The notes: generated by a model not told the origin, from the sequence alone. Positions 28,861 to 36,801 are shown, counted from the stretch's first letter. The stretch: DNA of 64,000 nt from Lacrimispora saccharolytica (GCA_016899975.1 JACJJN010000001.1:62001-126000); one strand, 5' to 3'. Numbers and translations are program-made.

Positions 28861-28889
28861 ATTATATCGGAAAGTCCTGCGTTTGTAAA
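28861..28889 (-). promoter_or_regulatory. Promoter for ttcA
   Basis: On the minus strand TTTACA (28889-28884) is 17 bases from TATAAT (28866-28861). Confidence 0.7.
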
Positions 28890-28919
28890 TAATCCTGATC
28901 GCTTTCTGCCGTCGGGAAC

Positions 28920-28948
28920 TTGTCAAAAATTGGCTTGTCTGGTATCAT
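28920..28948 (+). promoter_or_regulatory. Promoter for dtd
   Basis: TTGTCA (28920-28925), a 17-base spacer and TATCAT (28943-28948). Confidence 0.65.
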
Positions 28949-28989
28949 TATTTATCATCAATTCAAAGGAACAGAAAAGGAGACAACAA

Positions 28990-29430
28990 ATGAAATTTGT
29001 AATACAGCGTGTCACGGAAGCATCCGTGGAAGTGGGACATAAGATTGTAGGAAAAATCGGAAAAGGCTACCTGGTCTTCGTTGGGGTAGGGCAGGGGGAT
29101 ACGGAGGAAATCGCTGACCGGTATCTGAAAAAGCTTCTGGGTCTTCGCATTTTCGAAGATGAAAACGGAAAGACCAATCTCTCTCTGAAGGATGTCGATG
29201 GGGAACTGCTTCTTGTGTCACAGTTTACCCTTTATGCAAGCTGCAAAAAAGGCAATCGCCCAAGTTTCACAGACGCCGGTGATCCGGAATCTGCACAGCG
29301 GCTGTATGAATATATCATTCAGAAAGCGAAAGAACAGGTGCCTGTGGTGGAAACCGGCATTTTCGGCGCCGAGATGAAAGTTTCCCTGGTCAACGACGGT
29401 CCGTTTACCATATTGCTGGAGGATCTTTGA
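28990..29430 (+). CDS. dtd: D-aminoacyl-tRNA deacylase
   Basis: A 146-residue proofreading enzyme that removes D-amino acids and glycine from mischarged tRNA. Active-site motifs are [10 protein letters not shown] and the C-terminal NDGPFT, the cross-subunit Gly-cisPro loop. ATG 28990 follows AAAAGGAG; the frame is open upstream from 28930 but lacks family similarity. It is followed after three bases by the RluA-type gene, whose RBS lies in the dtd end. Confidence 0.96.
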   Translation: MKFVIQRVTEASVEVGHKIVGKIGKGYLVFVGVGQGDTEEIADRYLKKLLGLRIFEDENGKTNLSLKDVDGELLLVSQFTLYASCKKGNRPSFTDAGDPESAQRLYEYIIQKAKEQVPVVETGIFGAEMKVSLVNDGPFTILLEDL

Positions 29431-29433
29431 TCC

Positions 29434-30321
29434 ATGCGTACCCTGGAATACCAGGCAATCGAACAGGACGACGGCATTCGTCTGGAATTGATCCTGAAAC
29501 GTCGTCTGGGACTGTCTGCCAGACAGATCCGGCAGCTGAAATTTCTTTCTGACGGAATCACGGTCAACGGAAACAGAGAGAGGATTGTCTATTCCGTCCG
29601 CAGCGGCGACAGGATCCGTGTGACTTTTTCCGAGCAGAACCGAAACGTGCAGGAACTGTCTTTTCTGGAAAAACCACTCCATATCCTGTACGAAGACGAA
29701 GATCTGCTGGTGGTCGACAAGAAAGCCGGAGAGGTCTGTCATCCTGCGCACGGACATTATCAGGATACCCTTGCGAACCAGGCTGCCGCATATCTCGCCG
29801 GACGCGGCGCGGAAAAAGCTCCAGTCCGCTGTATCGGCCGTCTGGATAAGGATACTTCCGGAACACTGCTTTTCGCCAAAAACCGGCTTGCCGCCGAGCG
29901 TCTGGCACGCCAGAAAGAGGAAGGCGTCTTTCGGAAGGAATACCTGGCACTTGTGAACGGTCTCTTTTCCTCATCCGAACGTTCCGGCGAAATCTGCCTG
30001 CCAATTGCGCCTCTTCCAGGCAGCCTGATGAAGATGCAGGTTGCCGCCAACGGAAAAAGGGCATTGACCCGATATGAAGTATTATGTTCCGACCGGCATT
30101 GTTCACTGGTTCTGTGCCGTATTGAGACCGGGCGGACCCACCAGATCCGCGTCCATATGGCAGCAATCGGACATCCACTGCTGGGAGATCCTCTGTACGG
30201 AAATGACACCTATGTTTCCTCCACACGGACGGCGCTTCATGCCTGGAGACTGTATTTAAAACAGCCGGTGACCGGAGAGGAACTGATGATGGAAAGTTTT
30301 CGGGAAAATATGTTCTCCTAA
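29434..30321 (+). CDS. RluA-family pseudouridine synthase
   Basis: A 295-residue enzyme with an S4-like N-terminal domain (LSARQIRQLKFLSDGITVNG) and the catalytic motif GRLDKDTSGTLLF containing the essential Asp, plus GRTHQIRVHMAAIGHPLLGDPLYG. The RNA target cannot be told from sequence. A second RluA-family gene (58242-57316) is nearer to RluD. Confidence 0.93.
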   Translation: MRTLEYQAIEQDDGIRLELILKRRLGLSARQIRQLKFLSDGITVNGNRERIVYSVRSGDRIRVTFSEQNRNVQELSFLEKPLHILYEDEDLLVVDKKAGEVCHPAHGHYQDTLANQAAAYLAGRGAEKAPVRCIGRLDKDTSGTLLFAKNRLAAERLARQKEEGVFRKEYLALVNGLFSSSERSGEICLPIAPLPGSLMKMQVAANGKRALTRYEVLCSDRHCSLVLCRIETGRTHQIRVHMAAIGHPLLGDPLYGNDTYVSSTRTALHAWRLYLKQPVTGEELMMESFRENMFS

Positions 30322-30376
30322 TCTTTCGATAACATGCTTTTGTACCTGCATTTTTAAGAAGAAAGGAGCATTCAAT

Positions 30377-30590
30377 ATGAGAAGAAAAGAAGAGACGATT
30401 TCAATCCATGGACACCAGCTGCTTCTTCGAAATCCTGTGGAGGAAGAAGCTTGAAGTGGTGACCGAAAACCGCAGGGCAATTTCCCTGTATCAGAAGATG
30501 GGCTTTCGCATCTGCGGAACCCTGCCGGATAATATGAAATATAAAGACGGGACATATGCGGATGTCTATTGGATGATGAGGAAATTGTAG
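30377..30590 (+). pseudogene. GNAT acetyltransferase with internal deletion and frame change
   Basis: A good start (AAAGGAG before ATG 30377) opens MRRKEETISIHGHQLLLRNP, a GNAT-like N-terminus, but the frame stops at 30452-30454. Immediately overlapping in another frame is EVVTENRRAISLYQKMGFRICG...YWMMRKL, which is a GNAT C-terminus (motif B/A exit and final strand). About 100 codons that should lie between, including the acetyl-CoA loop, are absent. The join is near AAGCTT at 30449. The gene cannot encode an active enzyme. Confidence 0.8.
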
Positions 30591-30603
30591 GATTATATAT
30601 CAC

Positions 30604-30642
30604 GCCATGAGTTTACATAACTATAATATGTAAACCCATGGC
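30604..30642. other. Near-perfect palindrome, candidate dif-like Xer site
   Basis: GCCATGAGTTTACATA (30604-30619) and TATGTAAACCCATGGC (30627-30642) match at 15 of 16 positions around the seven-base centre ACTATAA. The right arm contains TATGTAAAC, as in the XerD half of the Bacillus dif site as I remember it. It lies 120 bases past the stop of the adjacent tyrosine recombinase gene and at the point where gene orientation flips. There is no T-run, so it is not a terminator. Confidence 0.5.
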
Positions 30643-30751
30643 AATAATTGCCAAATGGGAACAGGAGCACATGGAGCTTCTTGAACGTATCGCTCCAGCT
30701 GAATTTAATATTCTGCATTATGGGGCAATTGCAGAATTAAAGAAGAAATAA
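30638..30751 (+). pseudogene. Possible gene remnant (37 codons)
   Basis: An ORF beginning inside the palindrome encodes MAIIAKWEQEHMELLERIAP and continues to AIAELKKK. Its composition is protein-like, but I recognise no family. There is no clear RBS, so it reads like the C-terminal end of a lost gene. Confidence 0.3.
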
Positions 30752-30762
30752 AAGCCAACCGC

Positions 30763-31827
30763 TTATTCCTCCCGGAGTTTCACAGCGCTTGCTGCCTTCC
30801 GGCGCCTTGCATCATCAATTGCCGCATAATGTTTTTTCGTTGTATTGACATCCTTATGCCCAAGGACATCCGCCACCAGATAAATATCACCGGTCTCCTG
30901 ATACAAGGTTGTTCCATAGGTGCTTCGGAGCTTATGGGGCGTGATCTTCTTGGTGGTAGTGATCTGGGACGCATACTTTTTCACAAGATTCTCCACCGTC
31001 TTTACATTGATCCGTTTTCTCTGAGAAGAATAGAAGAGTGCATGTTCGTGTCCGGTCACCGGCTCAATATTTGCACGCACCTCCAGATAATCCCGAAGGG
31101 CTTTCTCGACTTCACCGCCAAAATAGACGATCATCTCATTGCCGCCTTTTCGCACAACCTTAATTCCATTGTTTTTGAAATCCACATCTTCGACATCCAG
31201 TCCGACACACTCCGAGACACGGATTCCCGTCCCAAGCAGGAGAGTAATGATCGCAAGATCACGGGCTTTTGTTTTTTCATAATATGCCTTCTGGTGGGGT
31301 GTCATCCCTTCTCCGCAGCTTTCTACAAAATCCAGCAGCTGAGCCACCTCATCCGGATCCAGACGGATAATTTCCTTTTCATGAAGCTTCGGCATATCAA
31401 CAAGAAGCGTAGGGTTGGTCTGGATCAATTCTTTCTTGAAAAAATAAGAATAAAAAGTACGGAGACTGGAAAGCTTGCGTTTCAGGCCTTTTTCTCCGTT
31501 AGTCGTATATTCATCCCTGGAATCCTTATAAGCTTTTAAATATTCTATGTATTCCTCAATGTCAAGCGCCGTCACGGAATCGAGGACATCCAGTTTTAAT
31601 TTGTCCATAGTATGGTTTTGAAAGGCAGGATTTTCCGTCAGAAGGAACTGAAAGAAGATCCGAAGGTCATACGCATATTTAATTCGTGTACTGGTAGAAG
31701 TCGTTGTGCTGACTGCACGAAAAAAATCATTGGCAAACTCGGGAAGTGATTTTAAGACTTCACGGAGCTTCAGCGTATTTTCCATATCTGTCTGTTCATG
31801 ATAAGTAATTTTCGAATTTTTTGCCAT
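30763..31827 (-). CDS. xerS: XerS-like tyrosine site-specific recombinase
   Basis: A 354-residue integrase-fold recombinase. The N-terminal SAM-like core-binding domain covers about residues 20-140. The catalytic domain has the full set: Arg in GTGIRVSECV, Lys in VVRKGGNE, H-x-x-R in TPHKLRSTYG, His in LGHKDVNTT and Tyr in KHYAAI. The length and the KARDLAIITLLLGTG segment after an inserted stretch resemble the single-recombinase XerS of streptococci more than the roughly 300-residue XerC/XerD. The RBS AGGAAGGAG is present. No phage or integron genes are nearby, so chromosome dimer resolution is the favoured role. Confidence 0.85.
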   Translation of the reverse strand: MAKNSKITYHEQTDMENTLKLREVLKSLPEFANDFFRAVSTTTSTSTRIKYAYDLRIFFQFLLTENPAFQNHTMDKLKLDVLDSVTALDIEEYIEYLKAYKDSRDEYTTNGEKGLKRKLSSLRTFYSYFFKKELIQTNPTLLVDMPKLHEKEIIRLDPDEVAQLLDFVESCGEGMTPHQKAYYEKTKARDLAIITLLLGTGIRVSECVGLDVEDVDFKNNGIKVVRKGGNEMIVYFGGEVEKALRDYLEVRANIEPVTGHEHALFYSSQRKRINVKTVENLVKKYASQITTTKKITPHKLRSTYGTTLYQETGDIYLVADVLGHKDVNTTKKHYAAIDDARRRKAASAVKLREE

Positions 31828-32187
31828 AACGGCTCCTTCCTGTGATTTGGAAAAATATTGCAGATCATCTGATCCATTCTTTTTATGATCAGCTCAAAAC
31901 AAAACAGTAATGCAGCATCTGAAATAAGGAATACGAAAGAAAAACAATAAAGCATTTTTTTCTCTGAAAGAGCGATTTACAATCAAAAAACAGCCGAAAA
32001 GCAGCTCCGAAGCGCAACTCCAACTATTCGGAAAACACAGGTTTTTCGAATAGTTGGAAGTCTTTTCCGCCAAATCAGCTCTTTTCATGGCTTTTTATCG
32101 AGGTTGATTTTTCTTCCTTTTATTCAAAAATAATTCTTTTTTATTTTTGTTCTGTCTGTTCGTCCACCGTCTGGTCACTGCTTCGAT
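31828..32187. other. AT-rich intergenic region with a long perfect-type hairpin
   Basis: No credible gene was found in these 360 bases. CCAACTATTCG-G-AAAAC (32020-32036) pairs with GTTTT-T-CGAATAGTTGG (32041-32057) around a four-base centre. It has no T-run. A minus-strand frame (32088-31894) runs through the hairpin and is unconvincing. The hairpin is about 190 bases upstream of the recombinase start, so it is an alternative recombination site candidate. Confidence 0.5.
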
Positions 32188-32862
32188 TTAAAAAAAGCGG
32201 AAAACGCCGATTACTTTTCCTAAAATCTGCAGATCTCCATGAACAATGATCGGTTCCATATAATCATTTTCCGGCTGCAGACGGCAGAAGCCGTCCTCAC
32301 GGTAAAAGGTCTTTACGGTTGCAGAATCTTCAAGCAATGCAACCACTTTTTCTCCATTGTCCGCAGTTTCCTGTTGTTCAACAAGAACATAATCTCCATC
32401 CAGGATACCTGCATTTACCATACTTTCTCCCTGAACCTTCAAAAGAAATGTTTCCGCATTGGGCAGTCGGTCCAGAGGCAGCGGAAAATAACCGTCGATA
32501 TGCTCCACGGCAAGCAATGGTTCTCCGGCAGCCACCTTGCCGATCACCGGAACCTGTACGATATACGGCTCGGATGCGGTTTCTTCCTCCGATACTTTCT
32601 GAATCCCCTGGATCGCGTCAATGCGTCCGGTATGAAAATCCTTGTCACAGATTTCGATAGCTCTCGGCTTGGTCGCGTCACGTCGGATATATCCTTTTTT
32701 CTCCAGTGTTTCCAGATGCGCGTGCACCGACGAGGTTGATTTCAGATGTACCGCCTCGCAGATTTCGCGAACCGACGGCGGAAATCCCCTTGTCAGTATT
32801 TCATCCTTCAAATAAGAAAGAATTTCCTCCTGCTTTTTGCTCAGTGTATGATAATCTGCCAT
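32188..32862 (-). CDS. lexA: SOS repressor LexA
   Basis: A 224-residue repressor-protease. The N-terminal winged helix (about 1-70) has FPPSVREICEAVHLKSTSSVHAHL. The self-cleavage site is Ala112-Gly113 in VAAGEPL, and the Ser147 (GESMV) and Lys184 (ATVKTF) dyad is intact. The RBS GGGAGGA precedes the ATG. It is divergent from the yneA-like gene, and LexA boxes in the shared region indicate autoregulation. Confidence 0.97.
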   Translation of the reverse strand: MADYHTLSKKQEEILSYLKDEILTRGFPPSVREICEAVHLKSTSSVHAHLETLEKKGYIRRDATKPRAIEICDKDFHTGRIDAIQGIQKVSEEETASEPYIVQVPVIGKVAAGEPLLAVEHIDGYFPLPLDRLPNAETFLLKVQGESMVNAGILDGDYVLVEQQETADNGEKVVALLEDSATVKTFYREDGFCRLQPENDYMEPIIVHGDLQILGKVIGVFRFF

Positions 32863-33007
32863 TTTTCAGTCCTCCCATGTTATGTGCTTTTTGAATCTCT
32901 GTTATCTGAATTATCTGAATCAGGATGCTTTCAGCCTTCTGTATTTCTGAAATGAAAACCAGTTTCGCCGAGAGCATATCTGAATATAAACTTATTGCAT
33001 TTTAATA

Positions 33008-33036
33008 ATTATAACACAGGGATATTTCAAAGGCAA
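33008..33036 (-). promoter_or_regulatory. Promoter for lexA
   Basis: On the minus strand TTGCCT (33036-33031) is 17 bases from TATAAT (33013-33008). A LexA-box-like element lies 11 bases further upstream. Confidence 0.6.
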
Positions 33037-33047
33037 ACATATTTTCC

Positions 33048-33059
33048 GAAAATTTGTTC
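33048..33059. promoter_or_regulatory. LexA box, weak (GAAAATTTGTTC)
   Basis: One mismatch to GAAC-N4-GTTC, flanked by C and G as in the extended Gram-positive SOS box. Nearest to the lexA promoter. Confidence 0.6.
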
Positions 33060-33068
33060 GATTTTTTG

Positions 33069-33097
33069 TTGACAAACATTTGTTCTGGTTATATAAT
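33069..33097 (+). promoter_or_regulatory. Consensus promoter for the yneA-like gene
   Basis: TTGACA (33069-33074), a 17-base spacer and TATAAT (33092-33097). One LexA box lies in the spacer and two lie just downstream, which fits tight SOS repression. Confidence 0.85.
33074..33085. promoter_or_regulatory. LexA box, weak (AAACATTTGTTC), inside promoter spacer
   Basis: One mismatch to GAAC-N4-GTTC. It overlaps the end of the -35 element. Confidence 0.6.
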
Positions 33098-33108
33098 AGC
33101 ATCATAAA

Positions 33109-33120
33109 GAACGCATGTTC
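33109..33120. promoter_or_regulatory. LexA box, perfect (GAACGCATGTTC)
   Basis: A perfect GAAC-N4-GTTC palindrome near the predicted transcription start of the yneA-like gene. Confidence 0.85.
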
Positions 33121-33121
33121 G

Positions 33122-33133
33122 GAACGAATGTTC
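33122..33133. promoter_or_regulatory. LexA box, perfect (GAACGAATGTTC)
   Basis: A second perfect box one base after the previous one, in the 5' leader. Confidence 0.85.
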
Positions 33134-33178
33134 TGTATTCTTTCCATACAAATGATACAACTGATTGGAGGTAATAAT

Positions 33179-33538
33179 ATGAAAAAGAACAAAAGAAACT
33201 ACTCTTCCACCGACAAATCCGGAAAACGCACTCAGAAAAAGTATACCACTCTCCTGCTACTTCTCCTGGTTCTCGGCGTACCGTGCGCAGCACTTCTTAC
33301 CACCCAGGTACAGGCAGAAAATCGTCCAAAAGCTCCGACTTATAAATATTACACCAGTATTCAGGTAGAAAGCGGAGACACGCTCTGGGAGATTGCGGAG
33401 GAATACCGCACCGAAGAATACGAAGATATCAACAGCTATATCGAAGAGGTGAAAGAAATCAATCACCTGACTTCAAGCCATATTACCGACGGCATGTACC
33501 TGTGTATTCCCTACTACACCACCGAGTACAAGGCCTGA
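33179..33538 (+). CDS. yneA: LysM-domain SOS cell-division inhibitor, YneA-like
   Basis: A 119-residue protein with a basic N-terminus, one membrane segment (about 23-45) and a C-terminal LysM domain (IQVESGDTLWEIAEEY, then IKEIN-type and DGMYLCIPYY). The layout, divergence from lexA and LexA boxes at the promoter match Bacillus YneA, which delays division during DNA damage. ATG 33179 follows GGAGGT by seven bases. Sequence identity outside LysM cannot be judged here. Confidence 0.82.
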   Translation: MKKNKRNYSSTDKSGKRTQKKYTTLLLLLLVLGVPCAALLTTQVQAENRPKAPTYKYYTSIQVESGDTLWEIAEEYRTEEYEDINSYIEEVKEINHLTSSHITDGMYLCIPYYTTEYKA

Positions 33539-33570
33539 AATTTTCACAGAAAAGGATTTTCTGTGAAAAG

Positions 33571-33611
33571 AAAAAAGGGACGATTCATCTGCCACATTTC
33601 TGAATCGTCCC
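33571..33611 (-). terminator. Intrinsic terminator after the alarmone synthetase gene
   Basis: On the minus strand GGGACGATTCA pairs with TGAATCGTCCC, followed by TTTTTTCTTTT. A separate TTTTCACAGAAAA hairpin at 33541-33569 may serve the convergent yneA-like gene. Confidence 0.75.
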
Positions 33612-33619
33612 ATCTGATT

Positions 33620-34408
33620 TTAATCCTTTTGATTTTCTTTTTTTTCCCTCTGTTCTGTCATACGGCGGAAATAGGAGCTCATTTCATCCGCCATACCGGA
33701 CAATCGGTTCAAAAGAGTGGAGAAATCTTTCAGCATTTCATCATTTTTATAATAAGGATAGACAATGTCATGGTCTACCTCGCTCCATCCTTCCTCAAAC
33801 AGCGTCCTTCCCTGAATCTCTACATAATAACCCTTATATTTGATAATATAGTGAAGGGATCGGTAAATACCTCCGGAGCGGATTTCGATCAGATTTTCAT
33901 CGTAAATCCGGCTGTCACCGGAACGTTTGTATACTTTCGGACGCTCAGCCACATAATAATGATCCGGATCCGGATCAAAATCTTCCAGCCGGTCTTTCAT
34001 GTATAAATCCGGATTATTTTCAAAGACAGTCGTGATATAATTGTGAAAATGGATCCAGTCCTCCCGATATAGAAACAGAACACGGATTCCTATCAGATCC
34101 GTCAGATACATATAAAAATTTTCATGATTGATGCTGCGATATTTCTGATACTCTTCCTTGCGTTTACGGATAATCTTTTCCAGGAGATGACCGGGATCTT
34201 TGGTCCGGTAACGATAGGAATGAATTCCTGCCTTCTCGATATCGTAGAGATAGTCATCGACAAAATCCTTGCTGATTTCCCGGAGTTTCGGTTCCAGACG
34301 GCAATAACTGTCATAGATCCGTTCCAGTTCCTCCCAAGTGAGTTTTGCTTCCTCAATATCCCGTTCTTCCATATTGTATTTCTTTAAAAATTCTTTTTTA
34401 TCTATCAT
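33620..34408 (-). CDS. RelA/SpoT-type small alarmone synthetase
   Basis: A 262-residue single-domain GTP pyrophosphokinase without HD hydrolase or TGS/ACT domains. The synthetase core shows DLIGIRVLFLYREDW, GGIYRSLHYIIKYKG and VEIQGRTLFEEGWSEVDH (the E-x-Q and substrate-binding motif). Such enzymes make (p)ppGpp or related nucleotides constitutively when expressed. The RBS GGGAGAAGG is present. It is monocistronic, convergent with yneA. Confidence 0.88.
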   Translation of the reverse strand: MIDKKEFLKKYNMEERDIEEAKLTWEELERIYDSYCRLEPKLREISKDFVDDYLYDIEKAGIHSYRYRTKDPGHLLEKIIRKRKEEYQKYRSINHENFYMYLTDLIGIRVLFLYREDWIHFHNYITTVFENNPDLYMKDRLEDFDPDPDHYYVAERPKVYKRSGDSRIYDENLIEIRSGGIYRSLHYIIKYKGYYVEIQGRTLFEEGWSEVDHDIVYPYYKNDEMLKDFSTLLNRLSGMADEMSSYFRRMTEQREKKENQKD

Positions 34409-34515
34409 TGCCTTCTCCCTTAATAGCCCGCTGTGTCTTGTATCAGTTTACCATAGAACCGGAAATTTTTCATTAGAAATTTCTCCACATTTTCTGAATT
34501 ACGGCACAATATGTG

Positions 34516-35739
34516 TTATTCCGGTGCCGGAGTTGGCGTCACTGTACGCTGTTCACAGACCTGTCGTTCCACCGCTTCTTCCAGCACAGTGAGAGTTCCT
34601 CTGGTCCGGCAGACCGTATCGGTAATCTCTGTAGCGATCTCGCTGCCAAACACCGCGATCTGTGCTTCTTCCAGCTTTCCCATGTATTGCTGGAGATGAC
34701 TTTCTGCCAACTTCTGCGCCTCTCCTCGGGAATATTTCATCTGTTCCGTTGTATATGGCAGCGACCTTTGGTATCCCACCGAGACGGGAAGTACAAAATT
34801 CTCCGTCAGATGCAGTTTCCATAATCTGGTCTCTTCATCCGCCAGCTCATCCTTCTGGAGTGGCTGAAAAGTCTCCAGACGAACATCTCCAATCTGAAGA
34901 AACGGAAAAGAAAAACCTGGTTCCTGATACTTCCGTTTCTCGTAGGCAAGAGGAAATTCCTCGTAATAATACCAGGTTGTCTCAATCAGAATATCCGCAT
35001 CCGCCGGAACATACCGGTAACCAGTCACTTCCTGACTGTCATTTTTCACAGCAATCTCTCCACTGACCAGCACATCTCCTTTTTTGCAGGGTGTGCCTGG
35101 CAGAACCATTGGTGTACCGGAACGGGTAATGATCGAGGAAACAATCCCATCCTTGGACGCTGCCAGGCTGGAAGGTCCCTCTGGTGTTTCCTCCGGTACA
35201 TAACCATCCACATTTTCTTTGATCTCCAGAATCAGCTGCGTTCCTTCTATTTTTGCAGATACCCAGGTAATGTTGGAAAATTCTTCCCGCAGCATCGCCG
35301 CAATATCGCTGCAGTTCAGCCGGGATTTGAGAATTCCATGGGAAATGCCCTGTTGTTCGAGAAATGCAAGGATGGATCCGGTGCTGTTGGCATAATTTCC
35401 CGTAACATGAATATTCCAGATAAACAATGAGAGTGCAAAAAGCAGACAAATACAGAGAAAAATCCCGGCAAAAAACGCCTTCCGCTTCCGGTTCCGATAG
35501 AAGAAAAAAGGAAGTCCATATTTTCTCAGCACCTTTACTCTGGAACCGCTTTTGCGGCAGAGAGTATGCAGGCGAAAAAAATCAGCGGTGGAAAGATACA
35601 TTTCATAGGAGCCGTTTCGGTTGACCAGCTGCCAGAGCAGAATGCGGTTTCTGGCACACAGATTCAGAAAACGTTCCGGATCACGGCTCATCAGCCGGAT
35701 ACGCACATACCCCTTCAGAAAACGAATCAGCCGGTTCAT
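34516..35739 (-). CDS. yqfD: Sporulation protein YqfD (SpoIV-type membrane protein)
   Basis: A 407-residue protein with an N-terminal cytoplasmic domain, one membrane segment (about 88-108, AFFAGIFLCICLLFALSLFIW) and a long external domain with NIHVTGN and WVSAKIEGTQLILEIKE. Required for spore formation in Bacillus, with a poorly known role. The C-terminus ends in Thr-Pro repeats. It lies 12 bases after yqfC. The usual downstream phoH gene is absent; the alarmone synthetase follows instead. Confidence 0.92.
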   Translation of the reverse strand: MNRLIRFLKGYVRIRLMSRDPERFLNLCARNRILLWQLVNRNGSYEMYLSTADFFRLHTLCRKSGSRVKVLRKYGLPFFFYRNRKRKAFFAGIFLCICLLFALSLFIWNIHVTGNYANSTGSILAFLEQQGISHGILKSRLNCSDIAAMLREEFSNITWVSAKIEGTQLILEIKENVDGYVPEETPEGPSSLAASKDGIVSSIITRSGTPMVLPGTPCKKGDVLVSGEIAVKNDSQEVTGYRYVPADADILIETTWYYYEEFPLAYEKRKYQEPGFSFPFLQIGDVRLETFQPLQKDELADEETRLWKLHLTENFVLPVSVGYQRSLPYTTEQMKYSRGEAQKLAESHLQQYMGKLEEAQIAVFGSEIATEITDTVCRTRGTLTVLEEAVERQVCEQRTVTPTPAPE

Positions 35740-35751
35740 CCAGTGCCTCCT

Positions 35752-36036
35752 TTACGCTTCAAAAGTTATCGTCTGCATCTGACCGGTAATCTTCATTTCT
35801 TCTCCGGAATAGTAAGCGATCGTAAGCCGGCTGCCCTCAATCCGCACCCGTCCCCGGCGGGTCAGAATACGGATACAGCAGGGTTCATAAGTAAGGATTT
35901 TCTGATAATTCTCCACATATAATTCCCGCCCGCCGAAAAACGTAAGAATCGCTTCCCGATAAGAGAGGTCTGCCGGGATCTGCATGGATGAAAGAAGGGA
36001 AGATCCCGGCGGATCCGGATGTTTTTTTCGTTTCAA
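35752..36036 (-). CDS. yqfC: Sporulation protein YqfC
   Basis: A 94-residue YabP/YqfC-family protein: LTFFGGRELYVENYQKILTY and IEGSRLTIAYYSGEEMKITG. The start is TTG 36036, with a weak purine-rich RBS. The Met at residue 18 is an alternative but has no RBS. It pairs with yqfD, and marks the organism as a spore former. Confidence 0.88.
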   Translation of the reverse strand: MKRKKHPDPPGSSLLSSMQIPADLSYREAILTFFGGRELYVENYQKILTYEPCCIRILTRRGRVRIEGSRLTIAYYSGEEMKITGQMQTITFEA

Positions 36037-36165
36037 AGAATCTCTTCTTTCCCGCTTTTATTGTCTATTCTATGCATTTTTTCTTCTCTTTATGAACGCT
36101 GCAAAAACCTCAAACATTCTTCTTTCTGCCAACCCAAGTCCAACACTCGCAAAGTCAACTTGTAA

Positions 36166-36227
36166 AATGCAAAAAAGCTGCCGGCAGAATTGCGAAGAAG
36201 GACTTGCAGTTCTGTACGGCAGCTTTG
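36166..36227 (-). terminator. Terminator at the end of the polyamine operon
   Basis: On the minus strand AAAGCTGCCG pairs with CGGCAGCTTT across a long loop, and TTTTTT follows at 36171-36166. Confidence 0.75.
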
Positions 36228-36246
36228 AAATTTTGTGAAATACCGG

Positions 36247-36786
36247 TTAAGAAGCCTTAAAGAAAATCAGGCTGAACCAGACAATATACCGATCTCCGAG
36301 ATAATAGTCCATGGCATACTTTTCTACGAGATTCGTGACAACGATCCCATGGCTCTCAATGCAGGGAAACATCAACTCCGGATGGCGGCATGCACCCTTC
36401 GGATACGCACACTTTTCACAGGCTGCACAGGAATCCGAAGAAAGTGTATAAGTCTCCAGTTTGTGCTCCTTCAGATGCTGTTCGATCAGGTGTGTCATCT
36501 TTTCATGCTCCACCTTTGTCTTCAGAGATTCCTCCAGGTTCATCACATCCTGAACCTGCGCGATACTGGAGAAGAACAGAACATCCTCGTATTGCCGACA
36601 GCGCTCGGTACATTCCTCCACCGTTCCCACAGCCGGCGGGCAGGACCAGGAAGTTCCATAACGGGGACATTCCTTCTTGCAGATTGCGCGTACCCGGTCA
36701 TTGTATTCAATCTCTTCCGGTTTCAGAAACTGATACTGATAGACAGGAAACTGTGTAATAAAGGATTCGATTTCATCTTTTGTCAT
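36247..36786 (-). CDS. DUF2284 cysteine-rich putative metal-binding protein
   Basis: A 179-residue cytosolic protein with Cys motifs KKECPRYGTSWSCPP, SDSCAACEKCAYPKGACRHPE and FPCIES, a pattern suggesting an Fe-S cluster or zinc site. Function is unknown. It is the last gene of the polyamine operon, 15 bases after nspC. Why it is there is unclear. The RBS AAAGGA is present. Confidence 0.87.
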   Translation of the reverse strand: MTKDEIESFITQFPVYQYQFLKPEEIEYNDRVRAICKKECPRYGTSWSCPPAVGTVEECTERCRQYEDVLFFSSIAQVQDVMNLEESLKTKVEHEKMTHLIEQHLKEHKLETYTLSSDSCAACEKCAYPKGACRHPELMFPCIESHGIVVTNLVEKYAMDYYLGDRYIVWFSLIFFKAS

Positions 36787-36801
36787 AAAAATTCCTTTCT
36801 G

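Noticed and set aside
30604-30642. Rho-independent terminator for the GNAT pseudogene or the recombinase.
   Set aside because: There is no T-run on either strand after the stem, and the arms are AT-rich and symmetric as in recombination sites.
31894-32088. A 64-codon minus-strand frame between xerS and lexA.
   Set aside because: It runs through the 32020-32057 hairpin, has no usable RBS and reads like random hydrophobic and Cys-rich translation.
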